Shown here one piece after another: positions 1 through 7,550 of a DNA stretch of 19,373 bases (positions are counted from its first letter, which is position 1; each line of letters starts with the position of its first letter). This stretch comes from a bacterium (lineage in GTDB: Bacteria > Blakebacterota > Blakebacteria > Blakebacterales > Blakebacteraceae). The notes beneath the pieces are model-generated. The model was not told where the DNA came from. It saw only the letters and a program-made list of their open reading frames with translations, and searched no databases. A program made the position numbers and the translations under genes. Where the stretch lies: positions 1 to 19,373 of the forward strand of contig JALGVQ010000068.1 of the NCBI GenBank assembly GCA_025774615.1. The letters run 5' to 3'.

Positions 1-1656
1 TGAACGGTCCACCGGACTCACATCAAGCCGCCATCCTCTGCTTGTGTGGTAGTCGTAGTAGTCGTCCTGAAAAAGCGTCGTAGAGAGAGTATTGAGCAGG
101 ACCGGATAGAACCCTGCACTCGGTGAACGGGCGACTCCGTCACTGAAACTCAGACTGATCCCCATTCCTCGACTGCCCGGCTGGTTCGGACCGCGTGGTC
201 GGGCACCGAGGCGGGTCGATATCGTCGCCTGCCAGTTCCACCGCTCTGCGGAGAAGGCGTATCCCGCGCCAGCTTCTATTTCGAACCGACCGAGGATCGA
301 ATCGCGGGAAGCCCGCATCCCCAGCACATACCCTTCCACCCGGTTGAAGCGCATGTCGAGCAGACCGAGCAGGCTGCCTATAAAGTCTCCACCGCCAACG
401 GTTCCGCGAAGGACCAGCTCGTCAGATCCAGCATCCATCTCCCAGCCGGGCGGCGCGAAGAGCACTTCGAGTGTCTGGGTACTGTCGAGAGAGGTGTAGG
501 CGTATTCCTCTTCGACCGTCATCGGCAGAACTTCGTTCTCCTCCCAGAAAGTGCTGTCGATGACCGAGGCGTTCGGAAGCTGGACGACCGGTTCCTCCCG
601 GGCGAAGATCGAATCGGGGATCGCGCGATTCACATCGTAATCATAGATCACCGAGGTCTGGCTGAACCCGATCCGGGGGATCTTGATCGGCCCAAGGCCC
701 ACCTCCAATCCTCCAACAATCCGGATATCGGCGGGCAGCCAGTATCCCACCTGCAGTTTGAAACTCTGCTGCCATCGCACATACATATCATCGACGAAGG
801 GGAAGACGATCTCTTCGGCCGGGACGAGATCCACCCCCACGAGGGCCCAGGTTGAATCAGCGATATCGACTGTTCCCCGCAGGAGCGGGATCAACCGGTT
901 CCGCGGCTCCATGGCGATCCGGTAGATCTCCAGACCGTCCTGCAGCAATACTGCCTCGATCTCGTAATCGTACCAGCGGAAGGCGTTCGGATGGAGTGGT
1001 CCCACATACCTGTTTCCGGCGATCTCAATATCATCCCGGGAAAAATCGACGACCCCGAGCACACCCTGGATCTCACCCATGTCAGGGAGATTCTCAGTGG
1101 CCTGGAACTGGGAGATCTCCTCCCTGAGTGTCTCTCCCTCCTGCCAGTACCCGTAACTGTACCCTTCGGTGATGCCCACGATCGAGTCTTCACGCGAGAT
1201 CGATCGTCGTGTGAAGGCTTCGAACCGGTAGCTCTCGAGTCCCTCATTCAATAGATCCTTCGCTTCTATAGCCCTTCTGATGATACCGCGGGCCAGATCC
1301 CCGGCAGATACGGTCAGTACCGGCATTTCGATCATGGTCGGCTGCAGCTTCGCGTTGTATACGATATCGGCGCGTACATCCACATCGAGGGTATCGGAGA
1401 TATAACCGATGAAGCTGAAGATGAGTGTGTTGGGGCCTTCAGGGACTCGTAACAGGTAGGCACCGTCGAGGTTGCTGATCGTCCCGCGCGTGGTCCCTCC
1501 AAGACGGATATTCGCTGAAGGCATCGGGGCCGAGGTCGCTGCGTCTGTGATCTGTCCCTCAACCAGATGGAGTTGCTGGCCCTCACTCACCCCGGGCGAT
1601 GAGCAGAGGAGGAGGACGCTGGTGAGCAGGAAGAGGATGTTGAGCGATATTCTCAG
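1..1656 (-). CDS. Carboxypeptidase-regulatory-like / DUF5686 family outer-membrane-type protein, C-terminus off the left edge
   Basis: About 552 codons are open to the left edge with no stop. The N-terminus (M/LRISLNILFLLTSVLLLC, then SSPGVSEG) is a typical signal peptide. Residues ~30-110 form a CarboxypepD_reg-like beta-sandwich (VEGQITDAATSAPMPSANI, NLDGAYLLRVPEG, FSFIGY). Residues from ~115 (VSAGDLARGIIRRAIEAKD, then LESYRFEAFTRR) match the start of DUF5686, a family whose C-terminal part is predicted to be an outer-membrane barrel. There is no ATG: the best start is CTG at 1656-1654, 1 nt after the upstream stop, with GGGAAGAA (1669-1662) as ribosome site; ATT or ATA codons nearby are less likely. 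It is translationally coupled to the 257-aa gene upstream. The family's biochemical role is not established; a surface or envelope transport function is inference. Confidence 0.8.
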   Translation of the reverse strand, partial: MRISLNILFLLTSVLLLCSSPGVSEGQQLHLVEGQITDAATSAPMPSANIRLGGTTRGTISNLDGAYLLRVPEGPNTLIFSFIGYISDTLDVDVRADIVYNAKLQPTMIEMPVLTVSAGDLARGIIRRAIEAKDLLNEGLESYRFEAFTRRSISREDSIVGITEGYSYGYWQEGETLREEISQFQATENLPDMGEIQGVLGVVDFSRDDIEIAGNRYVGPLHPNAFRWYDYEIEAVLLQDGLEIYRIAMEPRNRLIPLLRGTVDIADSTWALVGVDLVPAEEIVFPFVDDMYVRWQQSFKLQVGYWLPADIRIVGGLEVGLGPIKIPRIGFSQTSVIYDYDVNRAIPDSIFAREEPVVQLPNASVIDSTFWEENEVLPMTVEEEYAYTSLDSTQTLEVLFAPPGWEMDAGSDELVLRGTVGGGDFIGSLLGLLDMRFNRVEGYVLGMRASRDSILGRFEIEAGAGYAFSAERWNWQATISTRLGARPRGPNQPGSRGMGISLSFSDGVARSPSAGFYPVLLNTLSTTLFQDDYYDYHTSRGWRLDVSPVDRS

Positions 1657-1657
1657 A

Positions 1658-2431
1658 TCAGTTCTTCCCGGAATATTCCGGATCGGAAGTAACTGACAAC
1701 TGAAGCCACTTCTTGCCGATCGAGCCGGCGATATCGAGGAAGTGTGAGAGTGGAAAATCAGGGATCTCCTCATACTGTTCGCGGATCTCGTGGCGCAACC
1801 GGCTGAAGAACGCCGGATGCAGCCGCGCGGCACGTTCCTCCCCGTGCGTGATATCGAAAGCGTGCAGGAAGGTGGAACTCGCCATGGCGAGGATCCAGGT
1901 AGCTGCCTCTCCCGCGAAACTGCCCGCGAACTGGTTCTGTCCGATATTAAAAGCGACCTTCACAATATTGTACGCAGTTTCCGCGATATGGTTCTCGATC
2001 TCGTCGAGCGACTGCAATCGTAACTCTGTGTCAGATCCCTCTCCTTCAGGCAATCCCCGACCACTCAGTTCGTCCATCTCCTGGTGTCCAAGATCATCGA
2101 TGATGTTGATGATCTCCTCTGAAGGGAACTCCGACTGGATATCGCCTCGCTTCTCGACCTCCTTCTTCATCTCCTCCAGGAATCCGGGCATCAGATCCCG
2201 GACCGCATCGCGCCCGAGGGCGTTGCGCAGGCCTGCTATATACCAGGGGATGCTCCAGTTGAGGAAGTAGCCGGTAACCTGCCAGCGGAAGCCGCTCCCC
2301 CCGAGTTTTTCTCCCAGCTGGATGGCGCCCTCCAGCATCTCGGGGGCTGTATCGGAGAATATCTGTTCCCAGTCAGGCATGGTGATACCCGTTATCCATG
2401 AAGGTCGATCCGTTATCGGTTCATCACCCAC
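1658..2431 (-). CDS. Unrecognised mostly helical soluble protein
   Basis: Up to 257 aa. I do not recognise a family. It has no signal peptide or clear membrane helix and is rich in amphipathic helices. An acidic middle (SEEIINIIDDLGHQEMDELSG, ~residues 103-123) is followed by a helical stretch rich in Ala, Phe and aromatics (NQFAGSFAGEAATWILAMAS, ~162-181) and a charged segment (HPAFFSRLRHEIREQYEEIP). The longest start is GTG 2431; ATG 2380 (MPDWEQIF) is equally plausible, as neither has a strong ribosome site (a weak AGGA lies ~12 nt before the GTG). The stop at 1658 lies 1 nt before the CTG start of the DUF5686 gene, so the two are almost certainly one transcript, and the protein may be a cytoplasmic partner of that envelope protein (inference). 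Confidence 0.7.
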   Translation of the reverse strand: MGDEPITDRPSWITGITMPDWEQIFSDTAPEMLEGAIQLGEKLGGSGFRWQVTGYFLNWSIPWYIAGLRNALGRDAVRDLMPGFLEEMKKEVEKRGDIQSEFPSEEIINIIDDLGHQEMDELSGRGLPEGEGSDTELRLQSLDEIENHIAETAYNIVKVAFNIGQNQFAGSFAGEAATWILAMASSTFLHAFDITHGEERAARLHPAFFSRLRHEIREQYEEIPDFPLSHFLDIAGSIGKKWLQLSVTSDPEYSGKN

Positions 2432-2563
2432 AGAATACAGTATCCTGAGTCACAAATCCGTTGTGATTCAGAACACTAACGGGCCTGTCCGACTGATGCA
2501 ATCTCCCCGTCGATCTGTCGCCGGTATACCGTCCGGGACCGTCCGTGACCGGTCTCTCACCTG

Positions 2564-2575
2564 ACCGGTACCGGT
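2564..2575. promoter_or_regulatory. 12-bp perfect palindrome ACCGGTACCGGT in a divergent intergenic region
   Basis: The gap 2432-2655 lies between divergent genes. It contains a perfect palindrome at 2564-2575, and the preceding ~35 bases carry several GACCG / ACCGTCC repeats. A dyad of this kind could be a repressor or activator site for one or both flanking genes. No clear -35/-10 pair was recognised, so the function is inference. Confidence 0.3.
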
Positions 2576-2655
2576 TGAAACCGTAACCGATGAAGAAGTA
2601 CCCTCACCATGTTATTCCATGTCACCCACCTGAGAGGGGCTGGAGGAGCAACGGC

Positions 2656-3747
2656 ATGCCGATTTCCGGAAACCGGCGCTGTCTGGTCGGTATCCGACCT
2701 GCAAGATGGCTCCTCTTCCATCTGTCGGTGCTGGCTATTCCCGCCTGTGTTCTCTTCCACAGCGAACAACTCCAGCTGAACGAACCGCCTCAGTTGCTGA
2801 TCGATCCCGATCTTGAGACAGTCGTCACCTCGGAGGTCGAACCTGGCGGCTGGCGGCTCGAAGTCGACCCCGGGACTCCGGGACTCCAGACCGGTGCAAT
2901 GAATATCAGGCGAACCAGGGGTCTGGGCATCACCCAGCACGCTTCCGACTCCGTTCCCGGCAAGATCAACGCCTGGGTCCAGTGGATCGATGATCCCCCC
3001 ATCGGCGAGTGGTACCGGTTCTATCTGGAGTTCGGAGTAGAGGATGTGTCGGCGGGAGGTGTTCGGATCGATCTCCGGTTCTACGATGCCGACGGCGGTC
3101 GGATCCACTCCAATGACTGGATTCCGGAGGTGGTCGGGACCGTACCATTCTATTGGGGGGAGACCGAGGGTACCATCCCCGCGGAGTGCGCCCGTATAGA
3201 GGTTGTTGCCGGGCTTGACCTGACCGCTTCAGGAACATTCGTCCTGCAGGAGGCCCGCTTCGAACTCCGGGATCCGATCGTCCGGGATATCCTGACAGAT
3301 ACGCACAGCATCATCGAGGGCGGGCTACACCTTGTATTGCATTACTCCGGTCGGGATATCATCAGTTTCAATGTGGACATGGAGAGCGGCACCTGGGTCA
3401 ATCAGTTCGGCGGTCTTCCAAATCAGTGTACCTATACCCTGCGGGGTCTGGATCTCGACCTGAAACTCTCACATGGCTTCACCTATCGTGATGAATACGG
3501 TTACGAATTGATCGGCACGCGGACCTGGTGGATCAGGGGATCTTTTACGGAGCATGCCTTGAACTCGATCAGCGGTCCTCTTCAGGGCGTGTTCACCATC
3601 ATATCGACGAACCCGGACAGGAACCTCAGGGAAAGGGAAGGAACCGTTACCGGCTGGCTCACTCTGGGTGGAGCACGGGTCGATTCCCTTTCCACCAGGT
3701 CATTTCGTGAAGGGAGGGAACCGCCACCCTCCCCTCTTTACTTCTAA
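2656..3747 (+). CDS. Secreted or lipoprotein beta-sandwich protein with a CBM4/9-like domain, function unknown
   Basis: 363 aa from ATG 2656, chosen because GGAGGAG (2642-2648) sits 7 nt upstream. An in-frame ATG at 2590 would put a non-signal-like 22-aa extension in front. The N-terminus is basic then hydrophobic (RPARWLLFHLSVLAIPACVL), a signal peptide with a possible lipobox IPAC, although proline at -2 is unusual. Residues ~75-210 look like a jelly-roll carbohydrate-binding module (CBM_4_9 type): WYRFYLEFG, VRIDLRFYDADGG, ECARIEVVAGLDL, GTFVLQEARFEL. The C-terminal ~150 residues (GLHLVLHYSGRDIISFNVD, YTLRGLDLDLKLSHGFTYRD) are beta-rich and unrecognised. No catalytic motif is visible, so a binding or structural role outside the inner membrane is inference. 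It converges on the M28 peptidase with only 4 nt between stop codons. Confidence 0.7.
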   Translation: MPISGNRRCLVGIRPARWLLFHLSVLAIPACVLFHSEQLQLNEPPQLLIDPDLETVVTSEVEPGGWRLEVDPGTPGLQTGAMNIRRTRGLGITQHASDSVPGKINAWVQWIDDPPIGEWYRFYLEFGVEDVSAGGVRIDLRFYDADGGRIHSNDWIPEVVGTVPFYWGETEGTIPAECARIEVVAGLDLTASGTFVLQEARFELRDPIVRDILTDTHSIIEGGLHLVLHYSGRDIISFNVDMESGTWVNQFGGLPNQCTYTLRGLDLDLKLSHGFTYRDEYGYELIGTRTWWIRGSFTEHALNSISGPLQGVFTIISTNPDRNLREREGTVTGWLTLGGARVDSLSTRSFREGREPPPSPLYF

Positions 3748-3751
3748 CCGA

Positions 3752-5596
3752 TTATCGTCCCCGGGTACGGGCGTTGCCGAGTACGACCTGGACGGTGAAG
3801 ACCGACTCTCCCCGACGCACCTCCAGTTCAACCCGCTGGCCGGGTGAACCGTCCTGCAGCGCATAGGTGTAATCGTATATGTTCCGGATCGTCCGTTCAC
3901 CCCACCGGAGGATCACATCTCCACCCTCGAGTCCCGCCATGGCGGCCGGACTGCCGTCGTTAACACCGCTGATCGCAAAGCCATCCCCCTGATACCCGAA
4001 ATCGGGGACCACACCGGTATAGACGCCGAAGCCCATCCGGCCGCCGGACTGCTCCGGCTGGGCCGACGGCTGGAACGCCACCATCTCACTCAGTGAATCA
4101 AGCGCGGTCACCACATCACGGATCATGCGGACTATTCTTTCCTGACCAGCGAAATCGAGCAGATCGGTATCATCTGAAGGCCGGTGGTAATCGCCGTGGG
4201 TACCGGTGAAGAAGGCCAGCACGGGGATATCTTTTGTGTAGAAGGATGAATGGTCGGAGGCCCCGAAACCATCGGGGATACTGGTCAACTCGAAATTGAA
4301 TTCGTCACGGCCGTTGAGGTCGTCGAGGAGCGGCTCCCAGGCCGGGCTCGTCCCGGTTCCGTACACCGTGAGCTTTTCATTGGTGAGCCGTCCGATCATA
4401 TCCATATTCAACATCGCTTCGATGGTATCGATCTCTTCCGGCACATTGGAGATAAAAAACGCCGACCCGAGGAGTCCCAGTTCCTCCGCCCCGAAGGCGA
4501 TAAAGAGCAGGTTCCGGCTCGAGGGAGGATCGGCAACGAAGGCCTGTGCCAGTTCGAGGACGCCGGCTGTGCCCGACGCGTTATCATCGGCACCATTGTG
4601 GACGGCAATCTCCCCGGGCTCGAGCGAGCCGTCTCTTCCCATCCCGAGATGATCATAGTGTCCGCCGATCACGATCCAGGGAGCTTGTGGCCCTGCCGTG
4701 GTCAGGGCTCCCACGACGTTATACCCGTTGCGCCGGACCGACTCGAGTTCGACCGCAAGTTCGATCCGGCTCTCGAGAGTCATCGATTCCGGAGTGACCG
4801 ACCCGTCGATCCGGGTATGGAGATCGGTGAGGCCCCCCGTGCTGCCAAGAAGCATTTCCGCTGCTTCGACCGTGAGGGTCACCGCCAGTAATCCGGCTGT
4901 CGAGGGAGAGGAATCGAATCGGAGTGGTTCCAGAAAATCGGAGGGATCGAGCGCAGGGTGCGGTGCGATGAGGATCGCGGCGGCTCCCCGGTCGCGCGCG
5001 ACGGCCGCCTTCCGGCGGAGCGCATGATGGGTGGGGAACCGCATTCCGCCGCCCTCTATCCCGGGCCCGTAGGGGAGCACCAGAACGGCCTTCCCCTCCA
5101 CATCGAGACCGGCGTAGTCGTCATACTCATCCTCTGGTGAGGAGATGCCATACCCGGCGAAAACCACATCGAACGATCCTGAGCCGTTGTCACTGAAAGC
5201 CAGCGGACGCCACTCCTCATCAACCCGGAACCTCACTGACTCTCCTTCGATCGTCAGACCGTTATCCCGGCCAAGAACAACATCCGCCACGAATTCGAAG
5301 GCCTGCAGATAACCACCATCGTCACCGACGGCATCCAGTCCGTATCGCTCGAACTCATTCGCCAGGTAGCGGGCGGCCCGATCGCCTGATGGCGTGCCCG
5401 ACCGCCTCCCCTGAAGCGCGTCCGAAGCAAGCCAGGCAACATGATCACGCAATTCCTCCGAGAGTATCTCCGCATCACTGCTCGAGCCCCGGGGGCCGCT
5501 GCACCCGGAGAGAGCCGCGATCATGATGAGCGTACCCGCAACGGAAGGGATGCACAGGGAACGGGAAAGTGGTGCTATGCTGGATCGTAGTGACAT
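3752..5596 (-). CDS. M28-family zinc metallopeptidase lipoprotein with PDZ domain
   Basis: 614 aa. Signal peptide with lipobox LSGC (Cys32) predicts a lipid-anchored periplasmic or outer-membrane enzyme. A PA-like inserted domain spans ~110-270. The M28 aminopeptidase core shows the two-zinc ligand set: H313 in GGHYDHLG, the Asp pair 337/338 in NGADDNASG, E371/E372 in FGAEELGLLG (general base plus ligand), D399 in NMDMIG, and H471 in THGDYHRPSDDTD. A C-terminal PDZ domain (~528-608; SGVNDGSPAAMAGLEGGDVI) probably binds substrate or partner C-termini. Length and order fit PDZ-bearing M28 aminopeptidases that trim peptides for nutrient uptake. ATG 5596 is the start, with a modest AGG ~10 nt upstream. 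It is divergent from the amidotransferase gene across 5597-5765. Confidence 0.92.
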   Translation of the reverse strand: MSLRSSIAPLSRSLCIPSVAGTLIMIAALSGCSGPRGSSSDAEILSEELRDHVAWLASDALQGRRSGTPSGDRAARYLANEFERYGLDAVGDDGGYLQAFEFVADVVLGRDNGLTIEGESVRFRVDEEWRPLAFSDNGSGSFDVVFAGYGISSPEDEYDDYAGLDVEGKAVLVLPYGPGIEGGGMRFPTHHALRRKAAVARDRGAAAILIAPHPALDPSDFLEPLRFDSSPSTAGLLAVTLTVEAAEMLLGSTGGLTDLHTRIDGSVTPESMTLESRIELAVELESVRRNGYNVVGALTTAGPQAPWIVIGGHYDHLGMGRDGSLEPGEIAVHNGADDNASGTAGVLELAQAFVADPPSSRNLLFIAFGAEELGLLGSAFFISNVPEEIDTIEAMLNMDMIGRLTNEKLTVYGTGTSPAWEPLLDDLNGRDEFNFELTSIPDGFGASDHSSFYTKDIPVLAFFTGTHGDYHRPSDDTDLLDFAGQERIVRMIRDVVTALDSLSEMVAFQPSAQPEQSGGRMGFGVYTGVVPDFGYQGDGFAISGVNDGSPAAMAGLEGGDVILRWGERTIRNIYDYTYALQDGSPGQRVELEVRRGESVFTVQVVLGNARTRGR

Positions 5597-5684
5597 CGTT
5601 TAATACCTGCCGTTCTGAATGTGGTGGGCGGCGATAGAAGACGGTCATGGCATGGTGCTCATGAGGTGCCCCTGCAGCCCGGGA

Positions 5685-5708
5685 AGGGAACAAGATAGCC
5701 TGTTCCCT
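5685..5708. promoter_or_regulatory. Inverted repeat AGGGAACA-N8-TGTTCCCT, candidate operator
   Basis: Perfect 8-bp arms (5685-5692 and 5701-5708) separated by 8 nt, in the intergenic region between the divergent M28 peptidase and glutamine amidotransferase genes. A symmetric dyad of this spacing is typical of a dimeric regulator site, though it could also form an RNA hairpin in the amidotransferase leader. The regulator is unknown. The arm spacing differs from the GAAC-N4-GTTC layout of Gram-positive LexA boxes. Confidence 0.4.
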
Positions 5709-5765
5709 GATCGCGTCAACCCGGGCGCGCCGCCATCGACACCGGTACCGGTCGGAGGTGTGAAT

Positions 5766-6458
5766 ATGAAGGTGCTTGTCATCCAGAATTTCGAGGTGGA
5801 GGGGCTCGGCCTGCACGAAGAGTACCTGCTCGAAAAAGCGATCGATACCGACACCATCCACCCCTGGCGTGGAGATCCCTTTCCCGATTCCGGGGTGTAT
5901 GATCTGGTGATGGTCGGGGGTACACCGGTGTGCATAGGTGAACTCGACCAGCACGGATTTCTGGTCAGGGAACGGGAATACCTGCGCGCGCGGATCGCTG
6001 GAGGCGGCGCCTGCTTCGGCATCTGTTTCGGAGCCCAGCTGCTGGCCTCGGTATTGGGAGCCGACGTGAAGAAGAATCCGGTGATGGAGATCGGCGGCTA
6101 CCAGGTCCGCCTCTCACAGGAGGGTGCTTCTGATCCCGTTCTGACCGGGTTCCCCCGGGAATTCCCCGTCTTCCACTGGCATGGCGATACCTTCGATATC
6201 CCTGACGGAGCTGCACATCTCGTGGAAGGGGATGATTGCCCCAACCAGATGTTCCGGGCCGGAAATGTCATCGGGGCGCAGTTCCACGTGGAGATCACTA
6301 CCCCGATCGCGACCAGGTGGACGGTCGAGTATGCGCATGAGCTTGAAAAAGTCGGGAAATCGGCCGACCAGGTGATAGAGGAGTGCCGGAGCCGGGAGCA
6401 GGCCATGCAGGAACTCTCCCTCCGTATGATGGATAACCTCTTCACGCTGATCGCCTGA
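5766..6458 (+). CDS. Class I glutamine amidotransferase (GATase1) domain protein
   Basis: 231 aa from ATG 5766 (MKVLVIQNFEVEG), chosen because GGAGGTG (5754-5760) lies 5 nt upstream. The frame is open back to 5619, but that extension is Pro/Arg-rich and unlike the family. A single GATase1 alpha/beta domain shows the full catalytic triad: nucleophile C87 in FGICFGAQLLA, H174 and E176 in GAQFHVEIT. The oxyanion-loop region is MVGGTPV (~49-55). The family hydrolyses glutamine or related gamma-glutamyl bonds and transfers ammonia. Stand-alone proteins of this size resemble the GMP-synthase-like (COG0518) group, in which several act on gamma-glutamyl compounds. No synthetase partner gene is adjacent, so the substrate is unknown. 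Confidence 0.85.
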   Translation: MKVLVIQNFEVEGLGLHEEYLLEKAIDTDTIHPWRGDPFPDSGVYDLVMVGGTPVCIGELDQHGFLVREREYLRARIAGGGACFGICFGAQLLASVLGADVKKNPVMEIGGYQVRLSQEGASDPVLTGFPREFPVFHWHGDTFDIPDGAAHLVEGDDCPNQMFRAGNVIGAQFHVEITTPIATRWTVEYAHELEKVGKSADQVIEECRSREQAMQELSLRMMDNLFTLIA

Positions 6459-6526
6459 TCCACGACTTCCCCTGACGTATTCTTCACTATTCCATCTGAT
6501 CCTCTTCATATACGCCTATACGCCAC

Positions 6527-6540
6527 GCCCGTTTCCGGGC
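6527..6540 (+). terminator. Weak hairpin GCCCG-TTTC-CGGGC after the amidotransferase gene
   Basis: A 5-bp perfect GC stem with a 4-nt loop lies 69 nt downstream of the amidotransferase stop. The tract after it (CCCTGTATTTCC) is not a good U-run, so this is at best a weak terminator. Confidence 0.3.
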
Positions 6541-6572
6541 CCCTGTATTTCCTGTATGGCTGCACGAACAAC

Positions 6573-6653
6573 ATGCATATGATGCATTAAGTTGCATTAT
6601 CCTGCTTACCGTTCGATACATATTGATACTTTTGATGCATTAAGGTGCATTTG
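6573..6653 (+). promoter_or_regulatory. Tandem TGCAT-box operator region upstream of the HTH/PocR regulator and sulfur operon
   Basis: An 18-bp unit GATGCATTAAGKTGCATT occurs twice (6581-6598 and 6634-6651) with one mismatch, offset by exactly 53 bp, about five helical turns. Each unit contains two TGCAT cores 10 bp apart, and a further ATGCAT sits at 6573, giving five boxes. The tract is AT-rich against GC-rich surroundings. A TTGACA (6657-6662) follows immediately and may be a -35 element, but no good -10 was found 16-18 nt downstream (CATATG at 6680 is the best). The likely binder is the excisionase-type HTH protein encoded just downstream (autoregulation and operon control), which is inference. 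Confidence 0.55.
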
Positions 6654-6726
6654 CTGTTGACATGTTCGATATTCAGAGTCATATGTCGACAATTGCGTCA
6701 CACGTCACTACCCGGAGGATGTTCAG

Positions 6727-7518
6727 GTGGAAGATCTGCTGACAACCCGGCAACTGCAGAATCTGCTGAAGGTCGACCGTACGACGATCTACCGGATCGT
6801 CAAACGCGGCGATCTTCCGGCTGTCCGGGTAGGCAACCAGTGGCGATTCTCACGCAAGGATGTCGAGGCCTGGCTGAACGACACCACCCTGCTGGCTGAA
6901 CTTTCCTCGCCGGAAGATACCCTGCACCCGGCAGGAACCATGACGGCCTGGGACTCATCAAATGCCCATTTCATCTTCCCCCTCGAATGTGTTCAGAGGA
7001 TCCAGGACGCCTTCGCCGAGATACTGGGAGTCACGATCCTCGTAACCAATCCTGAGGGCACTGAGATCACCCGGTCGAGCAATCCGTGCGGTCTCTGGGA
7101 TGTTGCGATGACTGCTCCGGAATTCAGGGAGACCTACCGGCGGTTCTGGGTAGAACTCGGTGCCGACCGGGACCTGCACACGCGACTCCGACCCGACCCT
7201 CTCGGACTCCTCTGGGGAAGGGGACTCATCCAGCACGGTGACCAGCTGCGCGGCATCTCGATCGTGGGCGGGATCGCTCCGCAGGATTGGCCGCCTGAAG
7301 ATGCCCGGATCGTTGAACTCGCTACCGAACTCGCTGTTCCGGAACCGACACTGCGCAACTCCATCGAGCAGGTGCATCACTCCGACACCACCGGAATGGA
7401 ACGGCTCCAGCCCTTCATTCAGCGGATCGGGGACATCCTTGAGCATATCGTCGCTGAACGGGTGGAGATCGTGGACCGGATGGAGAGTATCACCGAGCTG
7501 ACCCGTCTGGAACTCTAG
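6727..7518 (+). CDS. Transcriptional regulator: excisionase-type (HTH_17/MerR-like) DNA-binding domain plus PocR-like sensor domain
   Basis: 263 aa with GTG start; GGAGGA (6714-6719) lies 7 nt upstream. Residues 1-52 are a classic excisionase-family winged HTH (LLTTRQLQNLLKVDRTTIYR, then VGNQWRFSRKDVEAWL). Residues ~82-205 match a PocR-type sensory domain (named after the Salmonella propanediol/cobalamin regulator): QRIQDAFAEILGVTILVTN, SNPCGLWDV, LLWGRGLIQHGDQLRGISIV. PocR domains usually carry several conserved Cys. Here only the NPCGLW one remains, and the later CxxG-like site reads PLGLLWG. The C-terminal ~45 residues form a long amphipathic helix, possibly for dimerisation. It is the first gene of the sulfur operon, 32 nt before the SQR-like gene, and probably controls it in response to a small ligand (inference). 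Confidence 0.85.
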   Translation: MEDLLTTRQLQNLLKVDRTTIYRIVKRGDLPAVRVGNQWRFSRKDVEAWLNDTTLLAELSSPEDTLHPAGTMTAWDSSNAHFIFPLECVQRIQDAFAEILGVTILVTNPEGTEITRSSNPCGLWDVAMTAPEFRETYRRFWVELGADRDLHTRLRPDPLGLLWGRGLIQHGDQLRGISIVGGIAPQDWPPEDARIVELATELAVPEPTLRNSIEQVHHSDTTGMERLQPFIQRIGDILEHIVAERVEIVDRMESITELTRLEL

Positions 7519-7550
7519 CCTTACTGATTGAAGAAACGAGTGATGATCTT

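Noticed and set aside
40-70. Short GTAGTCGTAGTAGTCGTCC repeat
   Set aside because: It encodes the DDYYDY stretch of the DUF5686 protein; only two or three imperfect units, not a meaningful tandem repeat.
2590-2655. 22-aa N-terminal extension of the beta-sandwich protein
   Set aside because: Strong ribosome site GGAGGAG favours ATG 2656, which also gives a normal signal peptide length.
4250-4891. 213-codon plus-strand frame inside the M28 peptidase
   Set aside because: Antisense to the zinc-ligand region of a conserved enzyme; no signal, motif or ribosome site of its own.
5619-5765. N-terminal extension of the amidotransferase to 5619
   Set aside because: Composition is unlike the family, and GGAGGTG is correctly spaced for ATG 5766, where the GATase fold begins.
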